A stretch of DNA of 62,876 nt, from the NCBI GenBank assembly GCA_025361725.1, contig JANYJV010000029.1:1-62876 (forward strand). Direction: 5' to 3'. The DNA is from Acidimicrobiia bacterium. GTDB lineage: Bacteria; Actinomycetota; Acidimicrobiia; IMCC26256; JAENVU01. This document shows, in pieces, positions 32,561-42,096 of the stretch. The position numbers were made by a program, and so were the translations under genes. The notes beneath the pieces were generated by a model, which worked only from the letters and a program-made list of their open reading frames with translations, was not told where the DNA came from and ran no database searches. The number at the start of each line of letters is the position of its first letter. Position 1 is the first letter of the stretch.

Positions 32561-35134
32561 TCAGGACGGGATGGTCATCGTAGCGCCGTCGTCCGCGAGG
32601 GTCCGGGTCGTCGAAGGTGCCGACATTTCTGTCGTTTTTGCACCGATACCACCGGATCCCGGGTCGCCCGCACGCCGAGACTGCCGACGGCGCCGGAGGT
32701 CCCACGCCCCGAGGCCGAGCAGGCCCACGAACCCACCGAGGCTGATGAACCCGCCGATGCGCTCGGGTCCGGAACGGTCGAAATGCAACGACACCGTCCG
32801 CCCGGTCGGCACGACCACCATGAGATTCGGCGACAGTCGCCACGGACCCCGAGCGCCGGACGCCTTCCAGTTGGGGTAATAGGACGTGCGCACGACCACC
32901 GGCACCCCGGGCCGTGACACCCGGAACCGGATCGCGTTGTCGGTCTCGTGAACCGCGCTCACGCTGACCTTCGGCAGCGCTCGACGCGGCGTTCCATTCG
33001 CCCGTTTTGCGGGGGCGCGCAACCAACTCGACGGCCCGCTCGCGGCAAGCGGCTGGTCCAGCGTTGCCGGGTTCGCCCACCAGCCGGCAGCCACGCACTC
33101 CCACCCGTCGAGCTTCGGGCCGGGCACACCGGCCGGGGGACGATTGAAACAGTCAGCCTGGGTGGCCACCCGCTCCCCCACCACCACTGGTTCGAACTTC
33201 AGCGGCGCGACGAGCGCGTGGTCACGCACCTCGAAGATGCTCCAACCTTCGGGAGCCTGGTGGTCGAAGTCCCGGACCCGAGCCACCCGACGGAGCCCGG
33301 GGTCCGCGTTCGCAGCGGCGACCGCAGTCGGCGAGTGCGCGGCGTAATACCGGCCGCCGAGCGCGCGCAGATACCGGACCCCGTCCCTGAATGACGACAG
33401 ATCCCGATAGTCCAGCCCGCGGACCGGGTTGGATGCGTTCCCCGCGCCCGACAACGGCGCAATGGCCATGAACACGTAAGGCGTGCTGGCGGCCGACTCG
33501 TAGTACAGCCCCTCGAAGGACTGGATGCGGCCCTTGGTCCAGTACGGCAGCAGCATGAGCGCGAGCGGCGTGCCGTAGTTGTCGATCGAACTGCCGCCCT
33601 CCCACAGCAGGCGGCCTGCGGGCAGCCGGTCGACCGCCTTGATGAGCGCGTGGTACTCGGGGTACTGCTTTCGCGCGAGTCCCTTCTCCGCCGCCGCCGC
33701 CTGGTGCGGTCGGACCGAATACTCGTAGCCGGTCTCGTTCCACGTGACCCAATAGGGCAAGAAGCCGCGTTCGGAGAAGTTGAACGTCATGCCGGCCACG
33801 GTCACGACCGCCACCACGACCGCCATCGCGACATTCGTGACCACGCGATAGGTGCGCCCGGCGCCCGCCGCCGAGAACTCATAGGCCTCTTCTGGACGCG
33901 GCGCGTCGCCGACCCACAACCGACCGAACTCGGCGCTCGCGCGTCGGATCACCTCGGCGGCGCCGACTGCCGCGAGGAGAAACACGCACAGATAGAAGAA
34001 CGGGAGGAACCGCAGGTTCCATGCGTGGAGTTCGGGCCAGAAGCGGAAGAACCCGGCGAAGATGAGCGCCAGCGCGGCGATGGTGAGCGTGGCGCGCTGT
34101 CGGAACGCAATGCCGAATGCCAGACCGACGAGCGCGAGCACGTACACCCACAGGAACTCGTCGACGTTGAGGTAGTTCAGGTAGTGGGTGAGCTTCGTGT
34201 AGCGCATGTTCGCCGTGTAGCCGAAGGTGGCGACGAGCGGCAGCGTCCAGAACGCGGTCAGTGCGGCTCCGACCACGCCAATCCCGATCGCTCGACCGAG
34301 AGTCAGGCGCCACCGCACCCGGGTCGTGAGACCGATCAGCACGATGACGACCGCACCGACCACCACGAAAATCCCGACGATCACGTGCGACATCACCGTT
34401 GCGCCGATGAGCAGCGCCGCCAACCACGACCGCCGTCCGGTCCGGATCGAGAACGCCAACGCGCCGAGCGCGAAGAGTCCGAGCGCCAACGCGAAGGAGA
34501 ACGAGTACTCCCCCGCCAACGCGCTCACGAGCGGTCCGCCCATGATGCGCTGGTTGAACTGGACGTTGACCAGTTCTGCGCTGGATGTCGTCGTGGTTGC
34601 GATGCCCTTGAAGAACAAGAACCCGAGCGTGGCGACGGCGCAGAGCTCTGGCCCGGGTCGTCGGAGCCGGAGACCCCGGGCGAACGCGTAGGCCCCGGCC
34701 GGCATCAGGACCGGGCCGAGCGCCGTCGTCAGTTTGAGGGCGATGTTGTACGGGAGAAAGACGTCGAGCAGCACCGTGACGAGCGCGGGGACCGGAAAAT
34801 AGAATTGGCCGGCCGGAAAGCCTCCGAACCAGTCGTTCGACCATCCGGCGACCCGGAAGTTGGGAAGAAGATGATCCCGAAGGTACGCCGGGAACCACAC
34901 GTGGGCGCCGAGGTCGCCGCCATTGGGGGTCGTGTTGCGGAGGAGCAGGCGCGGGTCCAGCAGCCAGAGCACGATCGCGCAACACGCAGTGACCACCAGC
35001 GCTCCGAGGACCCGCCACAACATCGTGAGGTCCGGGTCCGCGGGGGGAACCAATCGATCGGCCGCACCCGGAAACACCAGGCGCTCGGGGCCCGGTGGCG
35101 CGTCGAACGGAGAGGTTTGAGCATCGAGCGCCAC
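32561..35134 (-). CDS. Large integral membrane protein, PTPS_related/GT-C-like
   Basis: The 857-residue protein has many membrane helices over residues about 35-480, then a long extracellular C-terminal domain and one last helix (about 800-820). The N-terminal NGGDLGAHVWFPAYLRDHLLP, GWSNDWFGGFPAGQFYFP and PYNIALKL segments resemble the so-called 6-pyruvoyl-tetrahydropterin-synthase-related membrane family, whose topology suggests a GT-C glycosyltransferase. I chose GTG 35134 because the longer open frame begins inside a terminator hairpin. Role in polysaccharide assembly is inference from fold and neighbours. Confidence 0.65.
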   Translation of the reverse strand: MALDAQTSPFDAPPGPERLVFPGAADRLVPPADPDLTMLWRVLGALVVTACCAIVLWLLDPRLLLRNTTPNGGDLGAHVWFPAYLRDHLLPNFRVAGWSNDWFGGFPAGQFYFPVPALVTVLLDVFLPYNIALKLTTALGPVLMPAGAYAFARGLRLRRPGPELCAVATLGFLFFKGIATTTTSSAELVNVQFNQRIMGGPLVSALAGEYSFSFALALGLFALGALAFSIRTGRRSWLAALLIGATVMSHVIVGIFVVVGAVVIVLIGLTTRVRWRLTLGRAIGIGVVGAALTAFWTLPLVATFGYTANMRYTKLTHYLNYLNVDEFLWVYVLALVGLAFGIAFRQRATLTIAALALIFAGFFRFWPELHAWNLRFLPFFYLCVFLLAAVGAAEVIRRASAEFGRLWVGDAPRPEEAYEFSAAGAGRTYRVVTNVAMAVVVAVVTVAGMTFNFSERGFLPYWVTWNETGYEYSVRPHQAAAAEKGLARKQYPEYHALIKAVDRLPAGRLLWEGGSSIDNYGTPLALMLLPYWTKGRIQSFEGLYYESAASTPYVFMAIAPLSGAGNASNPVRGLDYRDLSSFRDGVRYLRALGGRYYAAHSPTAVAAANADPGLRRVARVRDFDHQAPEGWSIFEVRDHALVAPLKFEPVVVGERVATQADCFNRPPAGVPGPKLDGWECVAAGWWANPATLDQPLAASGPSSWLRAPAKRANGTPRRALPKVSVSAVHETDNAIRFRVSRPGVPVVVRTSYYPNWKASGARGPWRLSPNLMVVVPTGRTVSLHFDRSGPERIGGFISLGGFVGLLGLGAWDLRRRRQSRRAGDPGSGGIGAKTTEMSAPSTTRTLADDGATMTIPS

Positions 35135-35185
35135 GGCTTCAGCATTGCAGGCGGGTGCGCACGTTCGTAGGTCACGGCCGCAGAC

Positions 35186-35219
35186 AAAAAAGTCGGGGGG
35201 TCCTGATGGACCCCCCGAC
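35186..35219 (-). terminator. Intrinsic terminator of the zinc-ribbon gene
   Basis: On the minus strand a perfect 12-bp stem, GTCGGGGGGTCC (35192-35203 on plus) with GGACCCCCCGAC (35208-35219) and loop TGAT, is followed by TTTTTT (35186-35191). It lies downstream of the 55-residue zinc-ribbon gene. This is the clearest canonical intrinsic terminator in the window. Confidence 0.9.
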
Positions 35220-35319
35220 GTGTGCACTCGGGCGCTGCCGCTCTGCGAGTGGTGCGGGGGCCGTCAACCCCACACCATGAGCGACTCGCCGCTGAGTCCT
35301 TGGCCGCCGCCGTGTGGTG

Positions 35320-35487
35320 CTACGGCCGACGAGCCAGTTCGAGTACTCGGTCCAACGAGAGCGGTCCATCTGGCGAGCTCCAATGGCGGGCCTCGCAGCG
35401 GCCGCAACTGTGGAACAGCACATCCTCTCCGGCAATACTCATCCTGATCTCAACCATCCCTGCCCTGGCACATCGGCTGCACTGCAT
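35320..35487 (-). CDS. 55-residue zinc-ribbon protein
   Basis: MQCSRCARAGMVEIRM starts with CSRC, and HSCGRCEARHW carries a second CxxC, so four Cys (3, 6, 28, 31) can bind one zinc. The tail LSLDRVLELARRP is a short helix. GGAGAGA precedes ATG 35487 at good distance, and an intrinsic terminator follows, both supporting a real gene. Function unknown; its position beside manB and a GT cluster resembles that of small zinc-ribbon (DUF3499-like) genes in other actinobacteria, but I cannot confirm homology. Confidence 0.6.
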   Translation of the reverse strand: MQCSRCARAGMVEIRMSIAGEDVLFHSCGRCEARHWSSPDGPLSLDRVLELARRP

Positions 35488-35553
35488 GGTGACTCTCTCC
35501 TCGTGGATTTCCCTTGTGAAATGAATGTCGGCCGATACGCCGAATTTTCTGGA

Positions 35554-35592
35554 GGATGATCGAGGGATGACCAGGGATGATTCAAGGGATGA
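35554..35592. repeat. Four helically phased GGATGA boxes
   Basis: GGATGA begins at 35554, 35565, 35575 and 35587, spaced 11, 10 and 12 bases. Three copies extend to AGGGATGA. The array lies in the 175-base gap between the CAAX protease stop and the zinc-ribbon gene start (minus strand), 67-105 bases upstream of that ATG. One-turn spacing is what a multi-site operator would show. Confidence 0.6.
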
Positions 35593-35662
35593 CAACTGCG
35601 TTTATGCAGGTCAGCGGGTTGGATCCTTCGTGACGCCGACGAAACGACCAGGCGGACCGGTC

Positions 35663-36364
35663 TCAGCCTTGGAGCAGGATGACCGCGCTCAGCAGGTTGA
35701 ATCCGGCATGAAGGAGGAGTGATTGGGAGAGTTCGCCGGTCCGGATCGCGCGCATCGACGACACGACCCCCACCAGCATCAACGGCGCGAAGAACACTGC
35801 CGCATTCGGGTCCAGCAGGTGCGCAGCGGCGAAGAGTGCTCCGCATAGCAACGCCGCCGGAGGTGCTGACATCCTCCGGAGCAGCGCTCGGAGGAGCAGG
35901 CCCCGGAACAGCAACTCTTCGGCGAGGGGCGCTCCGATCACGACCGCCAATGCGCCGAGCAGTCGTCCGATCGAGCCGGAGTGCTGCAGCGCACGGGCCA
36001 CATCCTGTTCGGGCTGGGTCCCCCCGACCGAGTTGATGACCTGCACCGCGCCGGTCGCTACGAGCTGGAGCCCCACGCCGGCGAACAGCCACGGCCAGTC
36101 CTGAGGTCGGATCCGGAGCCCGAAGTCCGCGAACAGCGAACCTTGACCCTTCCTCGACGAGATCAGGGCCATGATCGCCACCGTCAGCGCTGCGCTCCCG
36201 GCCGTGATGAGGGCGATGTCGACCGCATCCGTGCGGTGGTTCAACTTCAACCCTCGGGCGGCAAAGACAAGTGCGCCGACCACGACCTGTCCAAAGATGA
36301 TCGCGACCCAAGCGCAGCCGAAATCGGGGAGCCCCCAGCGGATCGGTCCGGGCTTGGTCTCCAC
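35663..36364 (-). CDS. CPBP/CAAX-type intramembrane metalloprotease
   Basis: The 233-residue membrane protein has the CPBP motifs: the EE dyad in PLAEELLFRGLLLRALLRR (about 152-170), a second-motif FAAAHLLDP with its His (about 190), and a C-terminal LLLHAGFNL with another His. Such proteases act in prenyl-protein processing or bacteriocin immunity. GTG 36364 opens VETKPGPIRW. The longer open frame upstream is antisense to ftsH and not real. It diverges from ftsH across a dispersed element. Confidence 0.85.
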   Translation of the reverse strand: METKPGPIRWGLPDFGCAWVAIIFGQVVVGALVFAARGLKLNHRTDAVDIALITAGSAALTVAIMALISSRKGQGSLFADFGLRIRPQDWPWLFAGVGLQLVATGAVQVINSVGGTQPEQDVARALQHSGSIGRLLGALAVVIGAPLAEELLFRGLLLRALLRRMSAPPAALLCGALFAAAHLLDPNAAVFFAPLMLVGVVSSMRAIRTGELSQSLLLHAGFNLLSAVILLQG

Positions 36365-36374
36365 TCTGCCAGTT

Positions 36375-36598
36375 TGGCTCGTACATTCGCCACAGCGGTA
36401 AAGCGTGTGCTCCTTGGGCTCACTGCCTCGCTGCTCACCTTCGCTGCGCTGCGGTTCGGGGAATCGTCGACCGAAGGGGTGGACCCGAGAAGCACAGCGA
36501 GCTGCACCGGTACCAGAGCCGGAGCGAAGCGGAGGCGTGCAGCTCGGTAGGGAGCCCAAATGCTTCCCGCGTCCCTTGGTCGGCGACCGGACGAGCCA
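36375..36598. repeat. Dispersed MITE-like element, copy B
   Basis: A 224-bp segment bounded by TGGCTCGTAC (36375-36384) and GGACGAGCCA (36589-36598), which are inverted repeats with one mismatch. Its interior matches the minus strand of the 4746-5044 segment with roughly 80% identity by eye. It fills most of the 321-base divergent gap between the CAAX protease and ftsH, so it may carry or interrupt their promoters. No target-site duplication and no gene. Confidence 0.65.
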
Positions 36599-36685
36599 TG
36601 GGTCGGCAACCGACCGAGGATCGAGCCCTCCGGAGTCGTAACATTGCTCCTCCGGTCCAACCCGATTCAGGAGCCACCCTCCGTC

Positions 36686-38668
36686 GTGAGCACACCACCG
36701 CCGAACCGGCCGCCCGTTCGTCCCGATCGACCGACGGGACCCCCCACGCCGGGCCCCGCGCCCAAGCCGTGGTCCCGCTGGGTCACTCTCGCAATCGTCG
36801 GCGTCGTGGCGTTGGTGCTGTTCATGACCACCCTGAACAACAACACCACCTCCAAAGCGGCCATCAGTTACAGCCGCTTCTCGAAGTTGGTGGCGGGCGG
36901 CAAGATCGCCAGCGTCGACTACGACCCCCAGACCGGGAAGATCAGCGGCAAGTTCACCGGTCCGGTGAAGAACGAGACCGAGTTCACCTCGGCCGGGCCC
37001 AACAACGACCTGCAGTCCAGCGAGTTGAAGCAACTGCGCGCGCAGAACGTGGACATCCACTACACCCGCGAGACATCCAACCCGTGGCTCCCGATCCTCA
37101 TCTACCTCCTGCCCATCGCCGCACTCATCGGGTTCTTCGTGTGGATGAACCGCCGTGCCCAGGGCCAGATGGGTGCGGTCATGAACATCGGCAAGAGCCG
37201 GGCCAAGGTCTACGACGCCGAGAAGCCGAAGACCACCTTCGGTGACGTCGCGGGGTACGAGCCGGTGAAGGAAGAGATCAAAGAGGTCGTCGACTTCCTG
37301 AAGAACCCCGGCAAGTTCAAGGAGATCGGTGCCCGAATCCCGCGGGGCGTGCTGCTGGTGGGCCCTCCCGGAACCGGCAAGACGCTGATCGCCCGCGCGG
37401 TCGCGGGCGAGGCGGGCGTGCCCTTCGTGGCCATCACCGGCTCGGACTTCATGGAGATGTTCGTCGGCGTCGGCGCCGCGCGCGTGCGTGACCTGTTCGC
37501 AACCGCGCGCAAGCAAGCGCCCGCGATCATCTTCATCGACGAGATCGACTCCATCGGACGCAAGCGCGGAGCCGGTCTCGGCGGCGGTCACGACGAGCGT
37601 GAGCAGACGTTGAACCAGATGCTCGCCGAGATGGACGGCTTCGAGTCCGGTGAAGGTGTCGTGATGATCGCGGCCACCAACCGCCCCGACATCCTCGATC
37701 CGGCGCTGCTCCGTCCGGGTCGGTTCGACCGCCAGATCATGGTGCCGTTGCCCACGCTCGACGAGCGCACGGACATCCTGAAGGTTCACTTCCGGGACAA
37801 GAAGATCTCCGACGACGTGCGCATCGAGATCGTCGCTCGCGGCACGCCGGGCATGTCCGGGGCGGACCTGGCCAACCTGGTCAACGAAGCGGCGCTGTTC
37901 GCCGTCCGCCGGGGCGAGAACTCCGTGCACCGCGAAGACTTCGAGGACGCGAGAGACCGGATCCTCATGGGACTCAAGCGCCCGACGGTCGTCATGAACG
38001 AAGAGGAGAAGGAGCACACCGCCTATCACGAGGCCGGCCACGCGATCGCGGCCTACGTGCTCGACCATGCCGATCCCGTGCACAAGGTCACCATTCTCCC
38101 CACCGGCATGGCGCTCGGCATGACCCAGCAGTTGCCCGAAGAGGAGCGCTACGCGCACGACAAGAATTTCCTCGAGGACATGCTCTGCGTCATGCTCGGC
38201 GGACGGGTGGCCGAACAGCTTGTGTTCGGTTCCCAGTCCACCGGCGCGAGCAACGATCTCGTGCGCGGAACCGAGATCGCTCGCCGCATGGTGCGGGAGT
38301 GGGGTATGTCGGACCGGATCGGTCCGATGGCATGGGGATCACAAGGCGCGGTCTTCCTCGGCGAAGACCTGGTGCACACGCGCGACTACTCCGACGAGAC
38401 GGCGCGCGTCATCGACGAAGAGGTCGAGCGGATTCTGCGCTCACGGGAAGAACGCACCGTCACGCTCCTCACCAAGTACCGCGAGGGTCTGGACGCGATC
38501 GCGCAGGCGCTCATCCAACACGAGACCCTGGACGGCCTCGAAGTCGAACGGCTCGTCGATGGTGCCGTCGGCTACCACGCGGGTGGTGCACGCACCTTCA
38601 CCCACGCCGACGGTCGGAGCGAGGCCGTCGACGAAGAGGGAACTCCCCTCGCCCCCATCCCGGACTGA
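36686..38668 (+). CDS. ftsH: ATP-dependent zinc metalloprotease FtsH
   Basis: The 660-residue protein has two membrane helices (about 30-50 and 135-155) around a periplasmic domain, an AAA+ module with Walker A GPPGTGKT (226-233), Walker B IIFIDEID (281-288) and the second-region-of-homology LLRPGRFD (341-348), and the protease HEAGH (448-452). It degrades misfolded membrane and some cytosolic proteins. GTG 36686 with AGGAG at 36669-36673 is chosen; the frame is open 42 codons further, but that part belongs to the dispersed element. Confidence 0.95.
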   Translation: MSTPPPNRPPVRPDRPTGPPTPGPAPKPWSRWVTLAIVGVVALVLFMTTLNNNTTSKAAISYSRFSKLVAGGKIASVDYDPQTGKISGKFTGPVKNETEFTSAGPNNDLQSSELKQLRAQNVDIHYTRETSNPWLPILIYLLPIAALIGFFVWMNRRAQGQMGAVMNIGKSRAKVYDAEKPKTTFGDVAGYEPVKEEIKEVVDFLKNPGKFKEIGARIPRGVLLVGPPGTGKTLIARAVAGEAGVPFVAITGSDFMEMFVGVGAARVRDLFATARKQAPAIIFIDEIDSIGRKRGAGLGGGHDEREQTLNQMLAEMDGFESGEGVVMIAATNRPDILDPALLRPGRFDRQIMVPLPTLDERTDILKVHFRDKKISDDVRIEIVARGTPGMSGADLANLVNEAALFAVRRGENSVHREDFEDARDRILMGLKRPTVVMNEEEKEHTAYHEAGHAIAAYVLDHADPVHKVTILPTGMALGMTQQLPEEERYAHDKNFLEDMLCVMLGGRVAEQLVFGSQSTGASNDLVRGTEIARRMVREWGMSDRIGPMAWGSQGAVFLGEDLVHTRDYSDETARVIDEEVERILRSREERTVTLLTKYREGLDAIAQALIQHETLDGLEVERLVDGAVGYHAGGARTFTHADGRSEAVDEEGTPLAPIPD

Positions 38669-38670
38669 CT

Positions 38671-38688
38671 GGCTGTCGACAGTCAGCC
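38671..38688. terminator. Short palindrome between ftsH and thioredoxin-like gene
   Basis: CTGTCGACAG (38673-38682) is a perfect palindrome extended by partly complementary GACTGG and TCAGCC flanks. It occupies the 14-base gap between convergent stops and overlaps the end of the minus-strand gene. Confidence 0.45.
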
Positions 38689-39141
38689 GAGGATGTCGAG
38701 GCCGTGACGGATCTCGAGTGAGGGGTCGCGGGCGGCAGCGACGGCGGCCCAGAGGTCGGTGGCGCTAACTCCTCCGAGGAACGCTCGCCGAACCACTCCC
38801 TCGTGGTCGGCGACGAGCACCATCGGTACGCCGGGGATCTCGTATCGATCGTGAATCGCGCGATCGGCCTGGAACGTGACCTCGGTCGCGGCAACCTCGG
38901 ACGTTTCCATGGCCAGGACCTTGTCGCGCATCGCAGCGCAGCCGTCACAGGTGGTCGAGGAGAACAGCGCAACGAGCCACGGTGCATCCGGGCGCGGGAA
39001 ATCGGCTCGGGTGAGCTGGCGCGGAATGGGATACGGATCACGGACCGGTGCGCCTGACGCCTGACGTCGGCGTTCGAACACCACCGCAACGACCCCGCAC
39101 ACGGCTAGGACCGCTACCGCAATCAGGATCCGAACCAGCAC
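38683..39141 (-). CDS. Membrane-anchored thioredoxin-fold protein
   Basis: The 152-residue product has an N-terminal hydrophobic anchor (VRILIAVAVLAVCGVVAVV) and a thioredoxin-like domain with active-site CDGC in LFSSTTCDGCAAM and the cis-Pro region YEIPGVPMVLVADHEG. It probably faces the outside and exchanges disulfides or carries redox equivalents. GTG 39141 is chosen; the upstream in-frame codons would overlap the divergent MFS gene. Confidence 0.75.
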   Translation of the reverse strand: MLVRILIAVAVLAVCGVVAVVFERRRQASGAPVRDPYPIPRQLTRADFPRPDAPWLVALFSSTTCDGCAAMRDKVLAMETSEVAATEVTFQADRAIHDRYEIPGVPMVLVADHEGVVRRAFLGGVSATDLWAAVAAARDPSLEIRHGLDILG

Positions 39142-39221
39142 GGGCCTGAACCTACCGGTACCACCGAGCGCATTCGCGGTCGTGCGCGAGACTGCCCGCC
39201 GGCTCGGGGAGGACGGGGGCA

Positions 39222-40652
39222 ATGGACGCAACGGATCCGACGGTGCCCGGAGCACCGACACCGGCGAGCGCACGCGTCAGTCCCTGGCCGATGTGGGTGC
39301 TCGGCCTCGTCATCCTCATCGACCAAGTGGACCAGAACGTCTTGCGTGGCGTCATCCCGCAGTTGAAACACGACTTCGGACTCGGCGACGCCGAGATCGG
39401 CCTCCTGCTCTCGATCTTCGTGCTGGTGAACGGACTGATCACCGTCCCGGCCGGCTACCTCGCCGACCGCTGGCACCGGACGCGCACCATCGGCCACACG
39501 GTGATCGCCTGGAGCGCGATCACGATGATCACCGCGGCCGCCCAGAACTTCGGCCAGCTGCTGCTCGGGCGCGCCGTACTCGGATTCGGACAGGCGATTA
39601 CCGAACCGTCGGCGAACGGCCTGATCTCGGACTTTTACCCGACCAATGTTCGGGCCAGTGCGTTCTCCCTGCAACAGATCCTCGGCCTCGTCGGCGCGGC
39701 GGTCGGCATCGGACTCGGCGGTGCGATCGGAGCAGCGGCGGGCTGGCAGTGGGCGTTTGTCGCCGTCGGACCGCCGGGTTTTCTGATCGCCATCGTGGCG
39801 TACCGATTGCGCGAACCCAGGCGCGGTGAAGCGGATCGCTTGCATCTTGGACTCGATGCCGCGGGTGCGCCCGCCGAGTCCGTCAAGCTCTTCGAACACG
39901 GCATCAGGCGATTCTTCCACGACATGTGGCGCGGCCTCGTCCAGGACATGAAGGTCATCCTGGCAATCCCCACGCTGCGCTTCGCACTCGCGGGAGTTGG
40001 TTCGCTGCTCTTCACGGCCCAGGCTGTGGGGGCTTGGCTCGCCCCGTTCCACGACCGGTATTCAGGACTTTCACAGGGCGAGTCGACCTCCGCCGTCGCG
40101 GCACTGCTCATCACCGGCGGTATCCCCGGACTCCTCCTCGGGGGGAAGGTCGCCGACCGGTACGCCACCAGAATCCGTGGCGCGCGGGTGGTGATCCCCG
40201 CCTATTGCATTGCCGTCGGAGTCACGTTCTTCGCGCTCTCGTATATCCCCATGCCGTTCCCGGTGTCGTGGACCTTGGAACTCGTCGGCATGTTCACGAT
40301 CTGGCTCGCGATTCCCGCGCTCCGCGCTGGCGTCGCGGATGCCGTGCCCGCCCATCTGCGTGGAGCGGGCTTCGGCGCCTTCAACATCGTGTCCGTGATC
40401 CTCGGCGCGGCCGCGGCCCCGTTCGTCGTCGGCCAGCTGGCTGAACTGACGAACCTGCGCACGGCACTGTGGATCGTGACGCCGCCCGTGTACCTCGGCG
40501 CCTTCGTCTTATTCAAAGCCCGCAATCACCTCGACGAAGACGCCGCCAAAATCTTCGAGGCGGTCATGGCCGCGGTCCAGGCCGAGCAGGCCGCCACCGA
40601 GCTCGATGCTGAGGTACATGCTTCCGGTACCGCCGACTCCTCGCCACCGTGA
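39222..40652 (+). CDS. MFS transporter (Spinster-like)
   Basis: The 476-residue protein has 12 predicted helices, the NVLRGVIPQLKHDFGLGDAEIGLL first-helix/loop block, GYLADRWHRTRTI (motif A region) and an internal amphipathic loop (FEHGIRRFFHDMWRGLVQDM). The pattern fits the Spinster/sugar-phosphate MFS groups. It is transcribed away from the thioredoxin-like gene. Substrate unknown. Confidence 0.82.
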   Translation: MDATDPTVPGAPTPASARVSPWPMWVLGLVILIDQVDQNVLRGVIPQLKHDFGLGDAEIGLLLSIFVLVNGLITVPAGYLADRWHRTRTIGHTVIAWSAITMITAAAQNFGQLLLGRAVLGFGQAITEPSANGLISDFYPTNVRASAFSLQQILGLVGAAVGIGLGGAIGAAAGWQWAFVAVGPPGFLIAIVAYRLREPRRGEADRLHLGLDAAGAPAESVKLFEHGIRRFFHDMWRGLVQDMKVILAIPTLRFALAGVGSLLFTAQAVGAWLAPFHDRYSGLSQGESTSAVAALLITGGIPGLLLGGKVADRYATRIRGARVVIPAYCIAVGVTFFALSYIPMPFPVSWTLELVGMFTIWLAIPALRAGVADAVPAHLRGAGFGAFNIVSVILGAAAAPFVVGQLAELTNLRTALWIVTPPVYLGAFVLFKARNHLDEDAAKIFEAVMAAVQAEQAATELDAEVHASGTADSSPP

Positions 40653-40704
40653 CCTGAACGCGCGTCTGCGGGGGTTTCGTCGGCCGGGTTTCGTCGTCGG
40701 GCGC

Positions 40705-42096
40705 TCAGGGAGCCGCGTTGACGACCGCGTGCGACCGGGTCATACCCGGGCGCGATGACACCCGTTCCACCACGACCGGCCCATCCGTGCGTAGCTCCAG
40801 AGCGGCCGCAGGTGATCCCCCGAGCTTGGCCAGATCGATCACGACCCGACCGGTCGTAGGAACCTCGGTGCGCGCGACCACACGCTCGCGGTTCTGTTCG
40901 ACGCGCACGATCTGGACGCGGTGACGACGACCGTCGGTTCCGACGACGGCGAGTTCGTCCACCGAGTTCACGTCGAGTCGGGCGGGCACGATCACCCAGC
41001 GACGAGAGCCGTTGACGAAGCCGAGATCGCTCGCAAGACCGCGGACGTCGGCATCTTGCGGCGCGGCGCTTGCGTCGATCATCTCCGCGACGATCGGACG
41101 TGAGGAGCGCACACGAGTCGAGAAACCCACGTCAGGAGGCACTCGAGAAAGGTCGACACTCAGCGCGGTGGTTCCCGGCACGATGAGGGTCACCGGCTCG
41201 ACGGCGGCGGCCGCATCGAGCGTGAACTCGACGGTCACCCGCGCATCACGGCTGCCGGGGTTCGCTACCACGAGACGCTCTTGGCGGCCCGAGCCGATCA
41301 CCCCGACCGGGAAGCGCCACTCGCGCGCCCGGTCTTCACCGAGGCTCATCGCCAGCCCGGCGCGACCATCCGAACCATCGAGCGCAATGCTCTCTTCGGC
41401 AATGACCCGACCTCGGCGCACGCTGGTGGAGATCGCCAACAGGTCAGTGCGCGGTACGAGGTCATGAAGCGGGACGCTGACGCGGGTAAAGCGCGGGACC
41501 ACGATCCCTTGGAGTGCGCCAGGGGCACGCACGCCGTCCGCGGTGGTAGCGAGAACATCCACGATCGCGTCATCCGGAAACGGATTGAACAACGCGAGCC
41601 ACGTCTCCGCACCTTTGAGTGTGGTGCCCGCGGCGAAGTCGGCATGACTCGCAGGCTCGCGGGCGCACGGTCCAAGTGCGCCGTCGGTTCCTCGTTGGAT
41701 CCGATGTTCGACGGCGGTTGCGCCGCCGCTGACCTCCACCAACACGCCCGGTTCCGACAATGGCGCGATGTCCGCGACACGAACCCGCACGACCCGACCG
41801 GGGGCGACGCCGTACCGCCGCCGAACCGCCGGAACCCCACTGCCGCCGAACACGGTGACGGTCGCGCGCGATGGCGTGGTCGCCACATTGCCCATCACGA
41901 TCTCCTCGTCCGCGCGTCCGTTCGGAATCGACGTTCCTTCGGCGCAGTACCAGGCGGACACCGATGCGGAGGCCTCGACGCGTGGTCCGCGGGCCGCTGA
42001 CCGAACCACCGTCAGCTCACGGCTGGTGACGATTCCGCCGATCACGAGGACGACCACGAGCGCGAGGGCGAACCAGAGGCGTCGGGTCACGCTCAC
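40705..42096 (-). CDS. DUF5719-like extracellular protein
   Basis: The 463-residue product has one N-terminal membrane anchor (LWFALALVVVLVIGGIV) and an extracellular, beta-rich body with WYCAEGTSIPNGRADEEIVMGN near residue 47, WLALFNPFPDDAIVDV, RLVVANPGSRDARVTVEF and a final SHAVVNAAP. That pattern is seen in DUF5719 proteins encoded beside large actinobacterial glycosyltransferases. GTG 42096 overlaps the stop of the GT2 gene by 4 nt, so the two are coupled. Function unknown. Confidence 0.65.
   Translation of the reverse strand: MSVTRRLWFALALVVVLVIGGIVTSRELTVVRSAARGPRVEASASVSAWYCAEGTSIPNGRADEEIVMGNVATTPSRATVTVFGGSGVPAVRRRYGVAPGRVVRVRVADIAPLSEPGVLVEVSGGATAVEHRIQRGTDGALGPCAREPASHADFAAGTTLKGAETWLALFNPFPDDAIVDVLATTADGVRAPGALQGIVVPRFTRVSVPLHDLVPRTDLLAISTSVRRGRVIAEESIALDGSDGRAGLAMSLGEDRAREWRFPVGVIGSGRQERLVVANPGSRDARVTVEFTLDAAAAVEPVTLIVPGTTALSVDLSRVPPDVGFSTRVRSSRPIVAEMIDASAAPQDADVRGLASDLGFVNGSRRWVIVPARLDVNSVDELAVVGTDGRRHRVQIVRVEQNRERVVARTEVPTTGRVVIDLAKLGGSPAAALELRTDGPVVVERVSSRPGMTRSHAVVNAAP

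Noticed and set aside
33650..35170. 506-codon plus-strand frame in the large membrane-protein gene
   Set aside because: Extreme Arg/Glu/His composition with no recognisable motif; the opposite strand encodes a coherent membrane protein.
35554..35592. The GGATGA array as a CRISPR-like array
   Set aside because: Units are 10-12 bases with no spacers of 25-40 bases and no cas genes are present.
36365..38158. Long upstream extension of the CAAX protease open frame
   Set aside because: It is antisense to ftsH, whose motifs are intact, and matches no protease; the protease starts at GTG 36364.
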